A stretch of 23,450 nucleotides of DNA from an uncultured Bacteroidales bacterium (GTDB lineage: Bacteria; Bacteroidota; Bacteroidia; Bacteroidales; Muribaculaceae), in contig CAJLWO010000044.1 in assembly GCA_905210435.1 (NCBI GenBank), forward strand, positions 1 through 23,450. The letters run 5' to 3'. The position numbers and the translations under genes are program-made. Each line of letters begins with the position of its first letter. The stretch's first letter is position 1. The notes under the pieces are model-generated. The model searched no databases and was not told the DNA's origin. It saw nothing but the letters and a program-made list of their open reading frames with translations. Positions 8,614 to 16,389 of this stretch are shown piece by piece.

Positions 8614-10344
8614 TCAGATGCTCGCTTTCCCAAGTTTCATGACGGCATCGGCAAAAGTTTCTTTCGGTATGATGGCTTTGTTTCTTGTGCGTTGGCGGGT
8701 GTTATATACTGTCTGCACGGATATGTGGAGGAATTTGGCTATTTTCACACTGTCGTTCAGGCCAAGTCTTACAAGAGCATAGATACGCAGTTCGGTTGTA
8801 AGAAAATCGGGCGAACGCGGCACTATGCGTTCTTCTTCTCTCAGCAGGGTGTTGAAATCCGCGACAAATTCAGGATATATCTGAAGAAAAATACGGTCGA
8901 AATGCCTGTATAATTCCTTCATCTCGTTGTATGGCAGCTCGGGCGTTTTTGTAATTCGAATGAGCTCGTCCGATTTACCGGCTACTATCAGCCTGTGGAT
9001 ATTCTTGCGGAAATCGTCGAGTTTGGTAATATATTCTGAGCAGATTGAGAAAATGCTCGCGATATATTTTTCTTTTGCCTCATTGGTGTCGGAAAGTATT
9101 TCTGCATTTTTGCGGGCATTGGCATACAGTTCCGATAAACGTGCGTTGGCATCGTTGAGTTCTTCACGTGTCTTATGAAGTTCTTCGATATTGATATGCA
9201 GGTCTGCATTGGCCTCACTCAGCCCTTTGCGTGAAACTGAAAGCTGGCGCATCTGTCTGAGAATGAATAGAAACATCAGTACAAGGGCGACAACTACTGC
9301 AATCAGTATTATGACCATTCGTCGGTTGGCCTCACCCTGTTTTTTGCTGTGATTGTATAGCGTGCTCAATATCCGGTCTTTTACCTGTCCGAGCCGTGCC
9401 ATTCGCACACGGCTGTGGTAGCTGTCGGCACAAGCAATGCAATAGTTTATATAATTGTTTGCCCGTTCGAAATCGCCTGTGTCCATTAAAATTCCGGCCA
9501 CTTCCTCAAGCGACGCTATCTCTCTTACGCTGCCTCGTATATCGGCAATGGCAGACAAAATCAGATATTTCAATTTTGACGGTTTGTCTCCTGAATAATC
9601 ATATATGCGGCTCAGTACGTATGCGTCGAGGGCGTCTTCGCGTGTCTCGAATTTGTTGTCTTGAAGTCTTGAAAGTAGGGCTGCGCTGATTTTATCCCTG
9701 TAGTCGCCGGCTTCGCTTAAGCCGTTCCACCCCGCAATCCAGCCGTAGCTCCCTTGCGGTGCCTGAATTTGAGCCATGGCGCGGTCTACCATAAGATTTA
9801 TGCGCCGCGACTCCGCCGTATCAGGCATTGAATATCCGACATATTGGTCGCGATGTGATGCAAGGTTGATGTTTCGGTCGCAGTATGTCAGCAGCTGTTC
9901 GCTGTTCATCTGTGAGGTGTCAAGTTTATGCAATGCAGCTTCCGCTTTGTCAAGAAGTCCGGTAGCTGTCAGCACATAGATACGGTTCAATTCCGCATTT
10001 ATTGTAAGGTCTTCGCGTCCGAGCTCCCGGGCAAGACTGTAACATCTGTCGGCATACGCCATTGCCGAGTCGGAGTCAAAGGCTTCGTACTCTTCATAAA
10101 GTCCGGTGGCAGCCCAATATTTTTGCTCGGTATCGGTCGTATGCATGAACTTGTCGAGTAGCCGGGAAATTCTGTCCTCTTTCACCTGTACATAATAATC
10201 AGCGTGTGCCAGAAGCGAATCGAGCGTATTGAGCAATCCGATGTTCTCATTTGTGAGATAGTCTGAATTGCTGGCATTTGCCACAACCGAAAGGTTAAAA
10301 AGAAATAGCACTGATATGAAAATGTGAGAAAAAACAGAATTCAT
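8614..10344 (-). CDS. DUF6377-type membrane TPR/HTH transcriptional regulator
   Basis: 576-residue protein starting at the ATG at 10344. The frame is open another 30 codons up to 10434, but that extension is hydrophilic and would bury the signal peptide (MNSVFSHIFISVLFLFNLSV). After it comes LDSLLAHADYYVQVKEDRI, typical of the family, then a helical TPR-like periplasmic region (about 60-335). One transmembrane helix follows at about 343-363 (VIILIAVVVALVLMFLFIL), a coiled coil at about 366-420, and a cytosolic C-terminal domain ending in a helix-turn-helix (LNDSVKIAKFLHISVQTVYN, about 530-550). Proteins of this build are one-component signal-responsive regulators in Bacteroidetes, commonly beside polysaccharide-use genes. 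The two GH3 genes downstream on the same strand are the obvious candidate targets. The gene lies 98 bases after bioF; a weak promoter-like TTTG-N20-TAAAGGTTG is present in that gap. Confidence 0.85.
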   Translation of the reverse strand: MNSVFSHIFISVLFLFNLSVVANASNSDYLTNENIGLLNTLDSLLAHADYYVQVKEDRISRLLDKFMHTTDTEQKYWAATGLYEEYEAFDSDSAMAYADRCYSLARELGREDLTINAELNRIYVLTATGLLDKAEAALHKLDTSQMNSEQLLTYCDRNINLASHRDQYVGYSMPDTAESRRINLMVDRAMAQIQAPQGSYGWIAGWNGLSEAGDYRDKISAALLSRLQDNKFETREDALDAYVLSRIYDYSGDKPSKLKYLILSAIADIRGSVREIASLEEVAGILMDTGDFERANNYINYCIACADSYHSRVRMARLGQVKDRILSTLYNHSKKQGEANRRMVIILIAVVVALVLMFLFILRQMRQLSVSRKGLSEANADLHINIEELHKTREELNDANARLSELYANARKNAEILSDTNEAKEKYIASIFSICSEYITKLDDFRKNIHRLIVAGKSDELIRITKTPELPYNEMKELYRHFDRIFLQIYPEFVADFNTLLREEERIVPRSPDFLTTELRIYALVRLGLNDSVKIAKFLHISVQTVYNTRQRTRNKAIIPKETFADAVMKLGKASI

Positions 10345-10441
10345 GGCATGGGATATATTGTTATGAAATACCTCAGGATTAATTTGAAGTTTTTCCTTGC
10401 AACAACCTTTATTGTTAATACGGTTTAAATTCAAACAAGCT

Positions 10442-11593
10442 CTAAGACTGTTTGCCCTCGATGCAGCGGCAGGCGCGGGTTATGTCGGCGTCGGTGAGGG
10501 CGGCGGAGAGGGAGAAGCGCAGGCGTTCGCTGCCCGGGGGCACGGTCGGGGTGCGTATCGGGAGCACTTTCACCCCATCGCGGAGCAGTTCGGCGGAGCG
10601 TTGCAGGGTAGCGGCGGCGTTGCCTATGACGAGCGGCTGAATGTGGCTCACCACGCCGCGGCGTCCTGTAGCGGCAGCTATCGCGTCGGCTATTCGTGCG
10701 GCATGGCGGCGCAGCGTGTTGCGCTCGCTATCCATTTCCATCATTTTGCCGAACAGGAAACGGCTCCATGCCACGCATGCCGGGGGTAGGGCGGTGGAGA
10801 ATATCAGGCTTCGGGCTTTGTTGACAAGGTATTGCCTGACTATGTCGTCGACTATGGCAAACGCACCCGATGAGGCCAAGGCTTTGCCGAGCGTGCCGAT
10901 CACTATATCTACTTCTGCCGGCGCTTTCGCCGAGGCTACAAGACCGAGTCCCGCCTGACTCTCCACGCCGATGCCGTGGGCTTCGTCGACGTATAGCAAG
11001 ACGCGCTGATTGGAGCGGCGCAAGTCGATAAGCCGGTCTATGTCGGCACGGTCGCCGTCCATCGAGTAGACACTTTCCACAATGACGAGGATACGGTCGA
11101 ATTCGTCGGATACGTCGGCCACTATTCGTTCGAGCCGGTCGAAATCGTTGTGGGGAAAGCGGGTGAAACGTGCGCCGCTAAGCCTGATGCCGTCGATTAT
11201 CGAGGCGTGTACCAGTTTGTCGGCCACAATCATGGTCCGCTTGTCGGCGAGTGCCTGTATTATGCCCGTGTTGGCGTGGTAGCCGCTGTTGAAAAGCAGG
11301 GCCGGGCGCCCGTAGACGTCGCCGAGCATGGTCTCGAACAGCCGGTATTCGTGCTGGCATGATGCAAGCAGCCGTGATGCCGACGATGTCAGCTCAAGCT
11401 GCCGGCCGCCGTCGTTGAGGCCGAGAAACTCATCTTTGAGGTCGTCACGCAGCGCGAGGCCGAGGTAATCGTTTGAGGTGAGGTCTATGACATCACTGTC
11501 GCAAGGCTCGGGTAAGGAGCGGAAGTTGGACGACTGCCGCAGCTGTTCGAGTTCGGGTTCGAGCCGGGAGGTTGCAATGCGTGTCGCTGTCAT
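10442..11593 (-). CDS. bioF: 8-amino-7-oxononanoate synthase (biotin synthesis)
   Basis: 383-residue PLP enzyme of the alpha-oxoamine synthase family. It condenses pimeloyl-ACP (or -CoA) with L-alanine to 8-amino-7-oxononanoate, the first dedicated ring-forming step of biotin synthesis, in the cytosol. Seen in order: SNDYLGLA near residue 41, FNSGYHANTGIIQAL, VYSMDGD, the cofactor-binding DEAHGIGV, and the Schiff-base lysine in GTLGKALASSGAF. Length is typical. Its ATG overlaps the bioA stop by 4 bases (ATGA), so it is the second gene of a bioA-bioF operon. No bioC, bioD or bioB follows. Alternative family members (KBL, serine palmitoyltransferase) are less likely given the bioA partner. Confidence 0.93.
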   Translation of the reverse strand: MTATRIATSRLEPELEQLRQSSNFRSLPEPCDSDVIDLTSNDYLGLALRDDLKDEFLGLNDGGRQLELTSSASRLLASCQHEYRLFETMLGDVYGRPALLFNSGYHANTGIIQALADKRTMIVADKLVHASIIDGIRLSGARFTRFPHNDFDRLERIVADVSDEFDRILVIVESVYSMDGDRADIDRLIDLRRSNQRVLLYVDEAHGIGVESQAGLGLVASAKAPAEVDIVIGTLGKALASSGAFAIVDDIVRQYLVNKARSLIFSTALPPACVAWSRFLFGKMMEMDSERNTLRRHAARIADAIAAATGRRGVVSHIQPLVIGNAAATLQRSAELLRDGVKVLPIRTPTVPPGSERLRFSLSAALTDADITRACRCIEGKQS

Positions 11594-12879
11594 TTTTCAG
11601 CAAGGATTTCAATAGTCGACTTTATGAGATATGTCAGGTCTTCGTCATTGATTACGTATGGGGGCATGACGTAGACGTTGCGGCCGAAGGGGCGTACCCA
11701 GATACCTTTCTCCACGCACCGCCGCTGGAAATCGCCAACGTTGACAGGTGTCTTTGTCTCGATTACGCCGATGGCGCCGATGGTGCGCACGTCGGCGACG
11801 TTGCCGAGCTCGCGGGCCGGTGCTATCGCGCGTGTGATTACCTCGTTGATATGCCCGATGCGTGCTTCCATATCCTGTGCCTGAAGCAGTCGGAGCGACG
11901 CTATGGCTATGGCGCATGCGAGGGGATTGCCCATGAATGTGGGGCCGTGCATCATCACGCCCGCTTCGCCGCGCGATATGGTGTCGGCCACACCCTTGGT
12001 GGTGAGCACGGCGCTCATTGTCAGATAGCCTGCCGTGAGTCCCTTGCCTATGAGCATTATGTCAGGCTCCACGCCTGCATGCTCCCAGGCGAACTGTCGG
12101 CCGGTGCGCCAGAAACCGGTGGCTATTTCGTCGAAAATAAGATAGATGCCGTATTTGTCGCACAGGCGGCGCGCCTCCACGAGGTACTGAGGGTGGTAGA
12201 ACCACATGCCCCCGGCCCCCTGCACTATCGGCTCAAGTATCATGGCCGCGATTTCGTCGTGGTGCTGCTCGAGCACTTCCTGCAGCGGCAGTATTTCGTC
12301 GGGATTCCATTCGCCTCCGAAACGTGAGCGTGGCTGCGGCACGAAGTAGCGTATCGGCAAAGCCGGACCGAAAGCGCCGTGCATGCCCGTCACCGGGTCG
12401 CATACGCTCATGGCGTTCCATGTGTCGCCGTGGTAGCCCGAACGGATTGTCACGAAGTTGGTCTTTTTGTGCGAGCCGTAGCGCGATACTGCCGCCTGCA
12501 CGGCCATTTTCATACCCACTTCAGTAGCCACTGAGCCTGAGTCGGCATAAAATATATTGTTCATCGACGGGGGGGCCATCTCCAGAAGCAGTTTGCCAAG
12601 CTCGATGGCAGGCTCATGGGTGAGTCCGCCGAACATCACGTGCGACATCTTGTGGAGCTGGCGGTCAACGGCTTCGTTGATTGCCTGATTGTTGTAGCCG
12701 TGGATCACGCACCACCACGACGACATCCCGTCAATAAGCTCTGTGCCGTCGGCAAGCCGCAGCCTGACGCCTTCGGCCGATTCCACCTTGTAGGTAGGCA
12801 GCGGGTCGATGGTCGAGGTATATGGATGCCACAGGTGCTCGCGGTCAAAAGTATCGAAATTGATATCGGAATTACTCAT
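11590..12879 (-). CDS. bioA: Adenosylmethionine-8-amino-7-oxononanoate aminotransferase
   Basis: 429-residue class-III PLP aminotransferase that converts 8-amino-7-oxononanoate (KAPA) to 7,8-diaminopelargonate using S-adenosylmethionine as amino donor. The N-terminal HLWHPYTS and the SSWWCVIHGYNN motif are specific to BioA. Further on are YADSGSVATEVGMKMA, GYHGDTWNAMS, the cofactor-contacting FDEIATGFWRTG, and the Schiff-base lysine in LIGKGLTAGYLTMSA. MHGPTFMGNPLACA completes the substrate pocket. Length matches the family. It is the first gene of the bioA-bioF operon, with a well-formed Bacteroidetes promoter just upstream and the small acidic-protein gene divergent beyond it. Confidence 0.95.
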   Translation of the reverse strand: MSNSDINFDTFDREHLWHPYTSTIDPLPTYKVESAEGVRLRLADGTELIDGMSSWWCVIHGYNNQAINEAVDRQLHKMSHVMFGGLTHEPAIELGKLLLEMAPPSMNNIFYADSGSVATEVGMKMAVQAAVSRYGSHKKTNFVTIRSGYHGDTWNAMSVCDPVTGMHGAFGPALPIRYFVPQPRSRFGGEWNPDEILPLQEVLEQHHDEIAAMILEPIVQGAGGMWFYHPQYLVEARRLCDKYGIYLIFDEIATGFWRTGRQFAWEHAGVEPDIMLIGKGLTAGYLTMSAVLTTKGVADTISRGEAGVMMHGPTFMGNPLACAIAIASLRLLQAQDMEARIGHINEVITRAIAPARELGNVADVRTIGAIGVIETKTPVNVGDFQRRCVEKGIWVRPFGRNVYVMPPYVINDEDLTYLIKSTIEILAEK

Positions 12880-12902
12880 ATCTCTTTAGCTGAATTTTTC
12901 AT

Positions 12903-12946
12903 CAAAATTACTAAAAAAACGGCGGAGGACAAAACAAAAGCGCCGT
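12903..12946 (-). promoter_or_regulatory. Promoter of bioA-bioF with overlapping inverted repeat
   Basis: On the minus strand TTTG (12930-12933) and TAATTTTG (12903-12910) are separated by 19 bases, a near-ideal Bacteroidetes sigma-ABfr-type promoter. A 6-bp inverted repeat ACGGCG (12919-12924) / CGCCGT (12941-12946) brackets the -33 box and could be a regulator site. It does not resemble the known BirA operator. Confidence 0.65.
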
Positions 12947-13002
12947 CACGGTGTTTATATTGTATAGCTTACATATATATTCACTTTTAAAACCCTACCG
13001 CA

Positions 13003-13221
13003 ATGAGACTTTCAAACTTATTAAATATCTTCATGGGAAGAGATATATCTCCCGAAGAGGAACTCGGTCTCGAAGCAGCTTCGGCCGACATGTCGATGTT
13101 GATGTCGCACGACGGCAACGAACCGTCATACATAGCCGGCACATCATCACAACTTTATGACAGCCGCGATTTCATGGATCTCGGCGTATGGTACGATTCC
13201 GACGACGAGGAGGCCGAGTAG
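13003..13221 (+). CDS. Small acidic hypothetical protein
   Basis: 72-residue ORF with an ATG start and no signal peptide or membrane segment. The first 15 residues are mildly hydrophobic (MRLSNLLNIFMGRDI). The remainder is acidic and ends in WYDSDDEEAE, giving a strongly negative protein. I recognise no family. Support for a real gene: it occupies a gap with no other strand use, has core-like codon choice (GGC, CTC, GCC), and is followed within 45 bases by a good terminator hairpin. The N-terminal part could bind a partner and the acidic tail could mimic nucleic acid, but that is speculation. It is divergent from bioA and upstream of aspartokinase, from which it is separated by a terminator. 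Confidence 0.65.
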   Translation: MRLSNLLNIFMGRDISPEEELGLEAASADMSMLMSHDGNEPSYIAGTSSQLYDSRDFMDLGVWYDSDDEEAE

Positions 13222-13261
13222 GGAGTATCGTACTCTGAGTATTATAATTATAGATAAAAGT

Positions 13262-13310
13262 ATGCCGGAGTAATCAATTTGTTGCTTCGGCATTGTTATT
13301 TTGTCATTTT
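13262..13310 (+). terminator. Intrinsic terminator after the small acidic-protein gene
   Basis: A 12-bp stem with two wobble pairs (ATGCCGGAGTAA at 13262-13273 with TTGCTTCGGCAT at 13282-13293) and an 8-base loop is followed by a T-rich tail. It separates the small gene from the aspartokinase promoter. Confidence 0.75.
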
Positions 13311-13346
13311 TTATCATTATTTCTATGCTGTTTATGGAAAAATGAT

Positions 13347-13354
13347 TAATTTTG
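13347..13354 (+). promoter_or_regulatory. Candidate -7 box of the aspartokinase gene
   Basis: TAATTTTG matches TAnnTTTG, 48 bases before the start codon at 13403. The -33 region is weak. Confidence 0.5.
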
Positions 13355-13402
13355 CATTGCTGAAATATTATAATGTAATTTTTTAAACAGAGTATCTACA
13401 AA

Positions 13403-14716
13403 ATGAAAGTATTGAAGTTTGGCGGCACATCGGTTGGCTCCGCCCAGCGCATGAAAGATGTTGCCAAATTGATTAACGAGCGCGGCCGCAATCTTATCGT
13501 CCTGTCCGCGATGTCGGGTACCACCAACTCACTGGTGGAAATCGGCGACTATCTTTATAAGAAAAATATCGACGGTGCAAAGGAGACAATCAATCTTCTT
13601 GAGGCTAAGTATATCAAGACCATCGACGAGCTATATTCGACGAAGGAATACAAAGAGAAAGCCACCGATGCCATTAAAGCCTGCTTCAACTACATACGTT
13701 CGTTTTCGAAAGATATATTCACCATGTTCGAGGAGCGCGAAATCCTCGCTCAGGGCGAGCTGATGTCGACAGCGCTGCTCAATCTCTATCTCCAGGAGAC
13801 GGGTGTCAACTCAGTGCTCCTCCCGGCACTCGATTTCATGCGCACCGACAAGAACGCCGAAGCCGATACCCAGTATATCCGCGAGAAGCTGACCGCGCTG
13901 ATGGAGCAGTATCCCGATGCCGACCTCTTCCTCACGCAGGGATATATCTGCCGCAACGCTTATGGCGAGATTGACAACCTGCAGCGCGGAGGTTCCGACC
14001 TTACGGCATCAATCATCGGCGCCGTACTCGATGCCGAGGAGATTGAGATATGGACCGACATCGACGGCATGCACAACAACGACCCTCGTTTCGTCGAAGG
14101 CACAAAGCCCGTCAAGGAGCTGCACTTCGAGGAGGCTGCAGAACTGGCATATTTCGGAGCAAAGATTCTGCACCCCACATGTGTGCTTCCCGCAAAACTC
14201 AACAACATACCGGTGCGCTTGCTCAACACCATGCAGCCCGACGCTCCCGGCACCCTCATACACAACAGCTCCGAAAGCCACCGCATCAAGGCCGTGGCTG
14301 CCAAGGACAATATCACGGCTATCAAAATCAAGTCGGGCCGTATGCTTCTCGCCTACGGTTTCCTTCGTAAAGTGTTCGAAATATTCGAGACATACAAGAC
14401 TTCAATCGATATGATTGCCACTTCTGAAGTAGGCGTGTCAGTCACCATCGACGACGAGCGCAACCTGCGCCAGATAGTCGACGACCTGAAGAAATTCGGC
14501 ACCGTCACCGTCGACCGCGACATGGTAATCATCTGCGTGGTAGGCGACCTCGAGTGGCAGAACCGCGGTTTCGAGGCAAAGGCTCTCGATGCTCTGCGCG
14601 ACATCCCCGTGCGCATGATTTCATACGGTGGCAGCAACTACAACATCTCGTTCCTCGTCCGCAAAGAGGATAAGGTAGCCGCCCTCAATTCATTGAGCGA
14701 ACACCTGTTCAAATAA
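13403..14716 (+). CDS. lysC: Aspartate kinase
   Basis: 437-residue monofunctional aspartokinase, which phosphorylates L-aspartate as the entry step to lysine/diaminopimelate, threonine and methionine. The N-terminal KFGGTSVGS (K5 onward) is the kinase signature. GGSDLTASIIGAVLDAEEIEIWTDIDGMHNNDPR carries the substrate and nucleotide contacts, and FFGAK-like YFGAKILHP follows. Two C-terminal ACT regulatory domains (about 300-437) end in ISYGGSNYNISFLV, so feedback inhibition by an end-product amino acid is expected. Length fits the stand-alone enzyme rather than the bifunctional ThrA type. The diaminopimelate decarboxylase gene follows on the same strand, which supports a role in lysine and peptidoglycan precursor supply. 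The isoform name lysC is chosen from this context. Confidence 0.93.
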   Translation: MKVLKFGGTSVGSAQRMKDVAKLINERGRNLIVLSAMSGTTNSLVEIGDYLYKKNIDGAKETINLLEAKYIKTIDELYSTKEYKEKATDAIKACFNYIRSFSKDIFTMFEEREILAQGELMSTALLNLYLQETGVNSVLLPALDFMRTDKNAEADTQYIREKLTALMEQYPDADLFLTQGYICRNAYGEIDNLQRGGSDLTASIIGAVLDAEEIEIWTDIDGMHNNDPRFVEGTKPVKELHFEEAAELAYFGAKILHPTCVLPAKLNNIPVRLLNTMQPDAPGTLIHNSSESHRIKAVAAKDNITAIKIKSGRMLLAYGFLRKVFEIFETYKTSIDMIATSEVGVSVTIDDERNLRQIVDDLKKFGTVTVDRDMVIICVVGDLEWQNRGFEAKALDALRDIPVRMISYGGSNYNISFLVRKEDKVAALNSLSEHLFK

Positions 14717-14734
14717 ATACAGTGACAGCGAACT

Positions 14735-14760
14735 GTAGGGACGCGATTCATCGCGTCCGC
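14735..14760. repeat. REP-like hairpin
   Basis: GTAGGGACGCG start followed by a perfect 9-bp stem (GGACGCGAT / ATCGCGTCC, 14739-14758). It shares the GTAGGGACGC head with the two elements downstream in the same gap. Confidence 0.6.
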
Positions 14761-14838
14761 CCCCGCGAACGGTAATTTTTCTCCATTGCCCTCCGGACGC
14801 GGACGGCGTTGCAAAGCTGCGAAATTCGGGTTGACAAT

Positions 14839-14920
14839 GTAGGGACGCACGGTCTGTGCGTCCTATAATCCATTGGTAATCAATGCTCGTTTTCCGGATG
14901 CACAGACCGTGCGTCCCTAC
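14839..14920. repeat. Inverted pair of REP-like elements between lysC and lysA
   Basis: Two 25-base elements, 14839-14863 and 14896-14920, are inverted copies of each other with one mismatch and 32 bases between them. Each begins (or ends, inverted) with GTAGGGACGCAC and can also fold on itself (GGACGCAC / GTGCGTCC). This is the usual head-to-head layout of bacterial REP/BIME elements. They lie in the lysA leader and show that the open frame upstream of 14975 is not coding. Confidence 0.7.
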
Positions 14921-14974
14921 TGTTGGAAGTTCTGCAACACCATCCCTACACCGACAAAATATTTGGTAATAATT

Positions 14975-16117
14975 ATGAAGTTTCCGATAGATAGATTTCA
15001 ATCAGTCAAGACACCGTTTTACTATTATGACTTGGACCTGCTCAACCGCACCATAGCGGAAGCGGCGCGGCAGGCCGACGACTCACGCTACCACATCCAT
15101 TATGCCGTCAAGGCGAATGCCAATCCGCTTATTCTCGCTCCGATACGTGAAGCGGGGTGGGGCATAGACTGCGTGAGCGGCAACGAGGTAGAGGCAGCCG
15201 TGGTCAACGGTTTTTCACCCGACTCAATCGTGTTTGCCGGTGTCGGTAAATCTGACGACGAGATTAATTATGCCCTTGGCGTAGGCATTGGCTGTTTCAA
15301 CGTGGAGTCGCTGCCCGAACTTGAGGTAATATCGGAACTCGCATCTGCACGTGGCCTGACCGCAAAAGTGGCGCTCCGTGTCAATCCCGACATTGACGCG
15401 CACACGCACCACTATATCACCACCGGCCTCAATGAGAATAAATTCGGCATCGACCTGCGCCATCTCGACGCCGTGGTCGACAAAGCGCTGCAGCTCCCCG
15501 GCATAAAGCTGACCGGACTTCATTTCCATATCGGTTCGCAGCTCACCGACATGGAGCCGTATCGTATGCTTTGCGACAAAATCAACGAACTGCAGGAGCA
15601 TTTTGCAGCCAAAGGCATCATCTTCTCATCAATCAACGTGGGCGGCGGTCTCGGTATCGACTACACCGACCCCGACGCGCATCCCGTGCCCGATTTCAAA
15701 TCGTATTTCGATATATTCCGCGAGCATCTCCGTCTCGGCGAAAACCAGCAGCTCCATTTCGAGCTTGGCCGTTCGATAGTGGCGCAATGCGGCTCGCTCA
15801 TATCGCGTGTGCTCTATGTAAAGCATGGCGTTGAAAAACAGTTTGCGATAATCGACGCCGGCATGAGCGACCTTCTGCGTCCTGCCCTCTACGACGCCCA
15901 CCACAAGATAGAAAACATCTCCACTCCCGATGCCCCGGAAGAAGTCTACGACGTTGTAGGCCCCATCTGCGAGTCATCCGACGTATTCGGCAAGGACGAA
16001 CACCTCCCCGCCCTCACCCGCGGTTCCCTCGTAGCCCTCCGCAGCGCCGGAGCCTACGGCGAAACAATGGCCTCCCGCTACAACCTCCGCACCCTCCCCG
16101 CCTCCCTCGCCTTCTAA
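14975..16117 (+). CDS. lysA: Diaminopimelate decarboxylase
   Basis: 380-residue fold-III PLP enzyme that decarboxylates meso-diaminopimelate to L-lysine, the last step of the pathway. Seen: the Schiff-base lysine in HYAVKANAN (K46), FHIGSQL (about 184-190), the glycine-rich phosphate loop in NVGGGLGIDY (221-230), ELGRSIVAQCG, and the active-site CESSDVFGKD (C332). The C-terminus is GAYGETMASRYNLR. The frame is open upstream to a TTG at 14873, but that stretch is made of REP-like repeat DNA, so the ATG at 14975 (MKFPIDRFQS) is taken as the start. Length is slightly short for the family but complete. It follows lysC on the same strand after a 258-base gap with repeat elements. No clear promoter is seen in that gap. 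Confidence 0.94.
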   Translation: MKFPIDRFQSVKTPFYYYDLDLLNRTIAEAARQADDSRYHIHYAVKANANPLILAPIREAGWGIDCVSGNEVEAAVVNGFSPDSIVFAGVGKSDDEINYALGVGIGCFNVESLPELEVISELASARGLTAKVALRVNPDIDAHTHHYITTGLNENKFGIDLRHLDAVVDKALQLPGIKLTGLHFHIGSQLTDMEPYRMLCDKINELQEHFAAKGIIFSSINVGGGLGIDYTDPDAHPVPDFKSYFDIFREHLRLGENQQLHFELGRSIVAQCGSLISRVLYVKHGVEKQFAIIDAGMSDLLRPALYDAHHKIENISTPDAPEEVYDVVGPICESSDVFGKDEHLPALTRGSLVALRSAGAYGETMASRYNLRTLPASLAF

Positions 16118-16122
16118 ACAAC

Positions 16123-16380
16123 AAGGCGATAGAAAGATAGAAAACAAAAGAACAAAAAGCCACAACAGGAGCACAATGAATTTCCCAATAACGGGAAAAC
16201 AATTGTGCTCCTGTTCATTTGTTAAAAAACAAGAGTACAAAAGCACAAAGGCGTGTGCGGGATAGTATTGTTCAAAATTAAGTCTAACAAGGGAGTTTAA
16301 AATTCTGTACACTTGTTTGATAAAACAATAGCACAAAAGCCGTGACAGTAGCACAAAGTAGTGTGGAATAGTATGAATTA
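16123..16380. repeat. Dispersed compound repeat, copy R1
   Basis: This 270-base gap between the 3' ends of lysA and hipT holds no gene but several related repeat modules. Hairpin HP1 (16164-16215) has 14-base arms (AACAGGAGCACAAT / ATTGTGCTCCTGTT) and a nested stem TTTCCC / GGGAAA (16181-16186, 16193-16198). It is followed by CATTTGTTAAAAAAC...AGTACAAAAGCACAAAGG. A second module at 16309-16357 reads CACTTGTTTGATAAAAC, then AGCACAAAAGCCGTGACAG, then AGCACAAA. The block TTCAAAATTAAGT (16271-16283) recurs exactly in copy R3. Confidence 0.75.
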
Positions 16381-16389
16381 CTATATCGT

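Noticed and set aside
11572..12327. Long plus-strand open frame (251 codons) opposite bioA
   Set aside because: Antisense shadow of the GC-rich bioA gene; its translation has no recognisable domain and bioA motifs are fully intact.
14873..14974. N-terminal extension of lysA from a TTG start
   Set aside because: Encoded by an REP-like element and leader DNA; family members start at the MKFPIDRF-type residue.
15974..16354. Minus-strand frame (126 codons) over the lysA end and repeat R1
   Set aside because: It runs through lysA antisense and the repeat hairpin. A similar peptide (LNFEQ region) appears in R3 only because the repeat DNA is shared.
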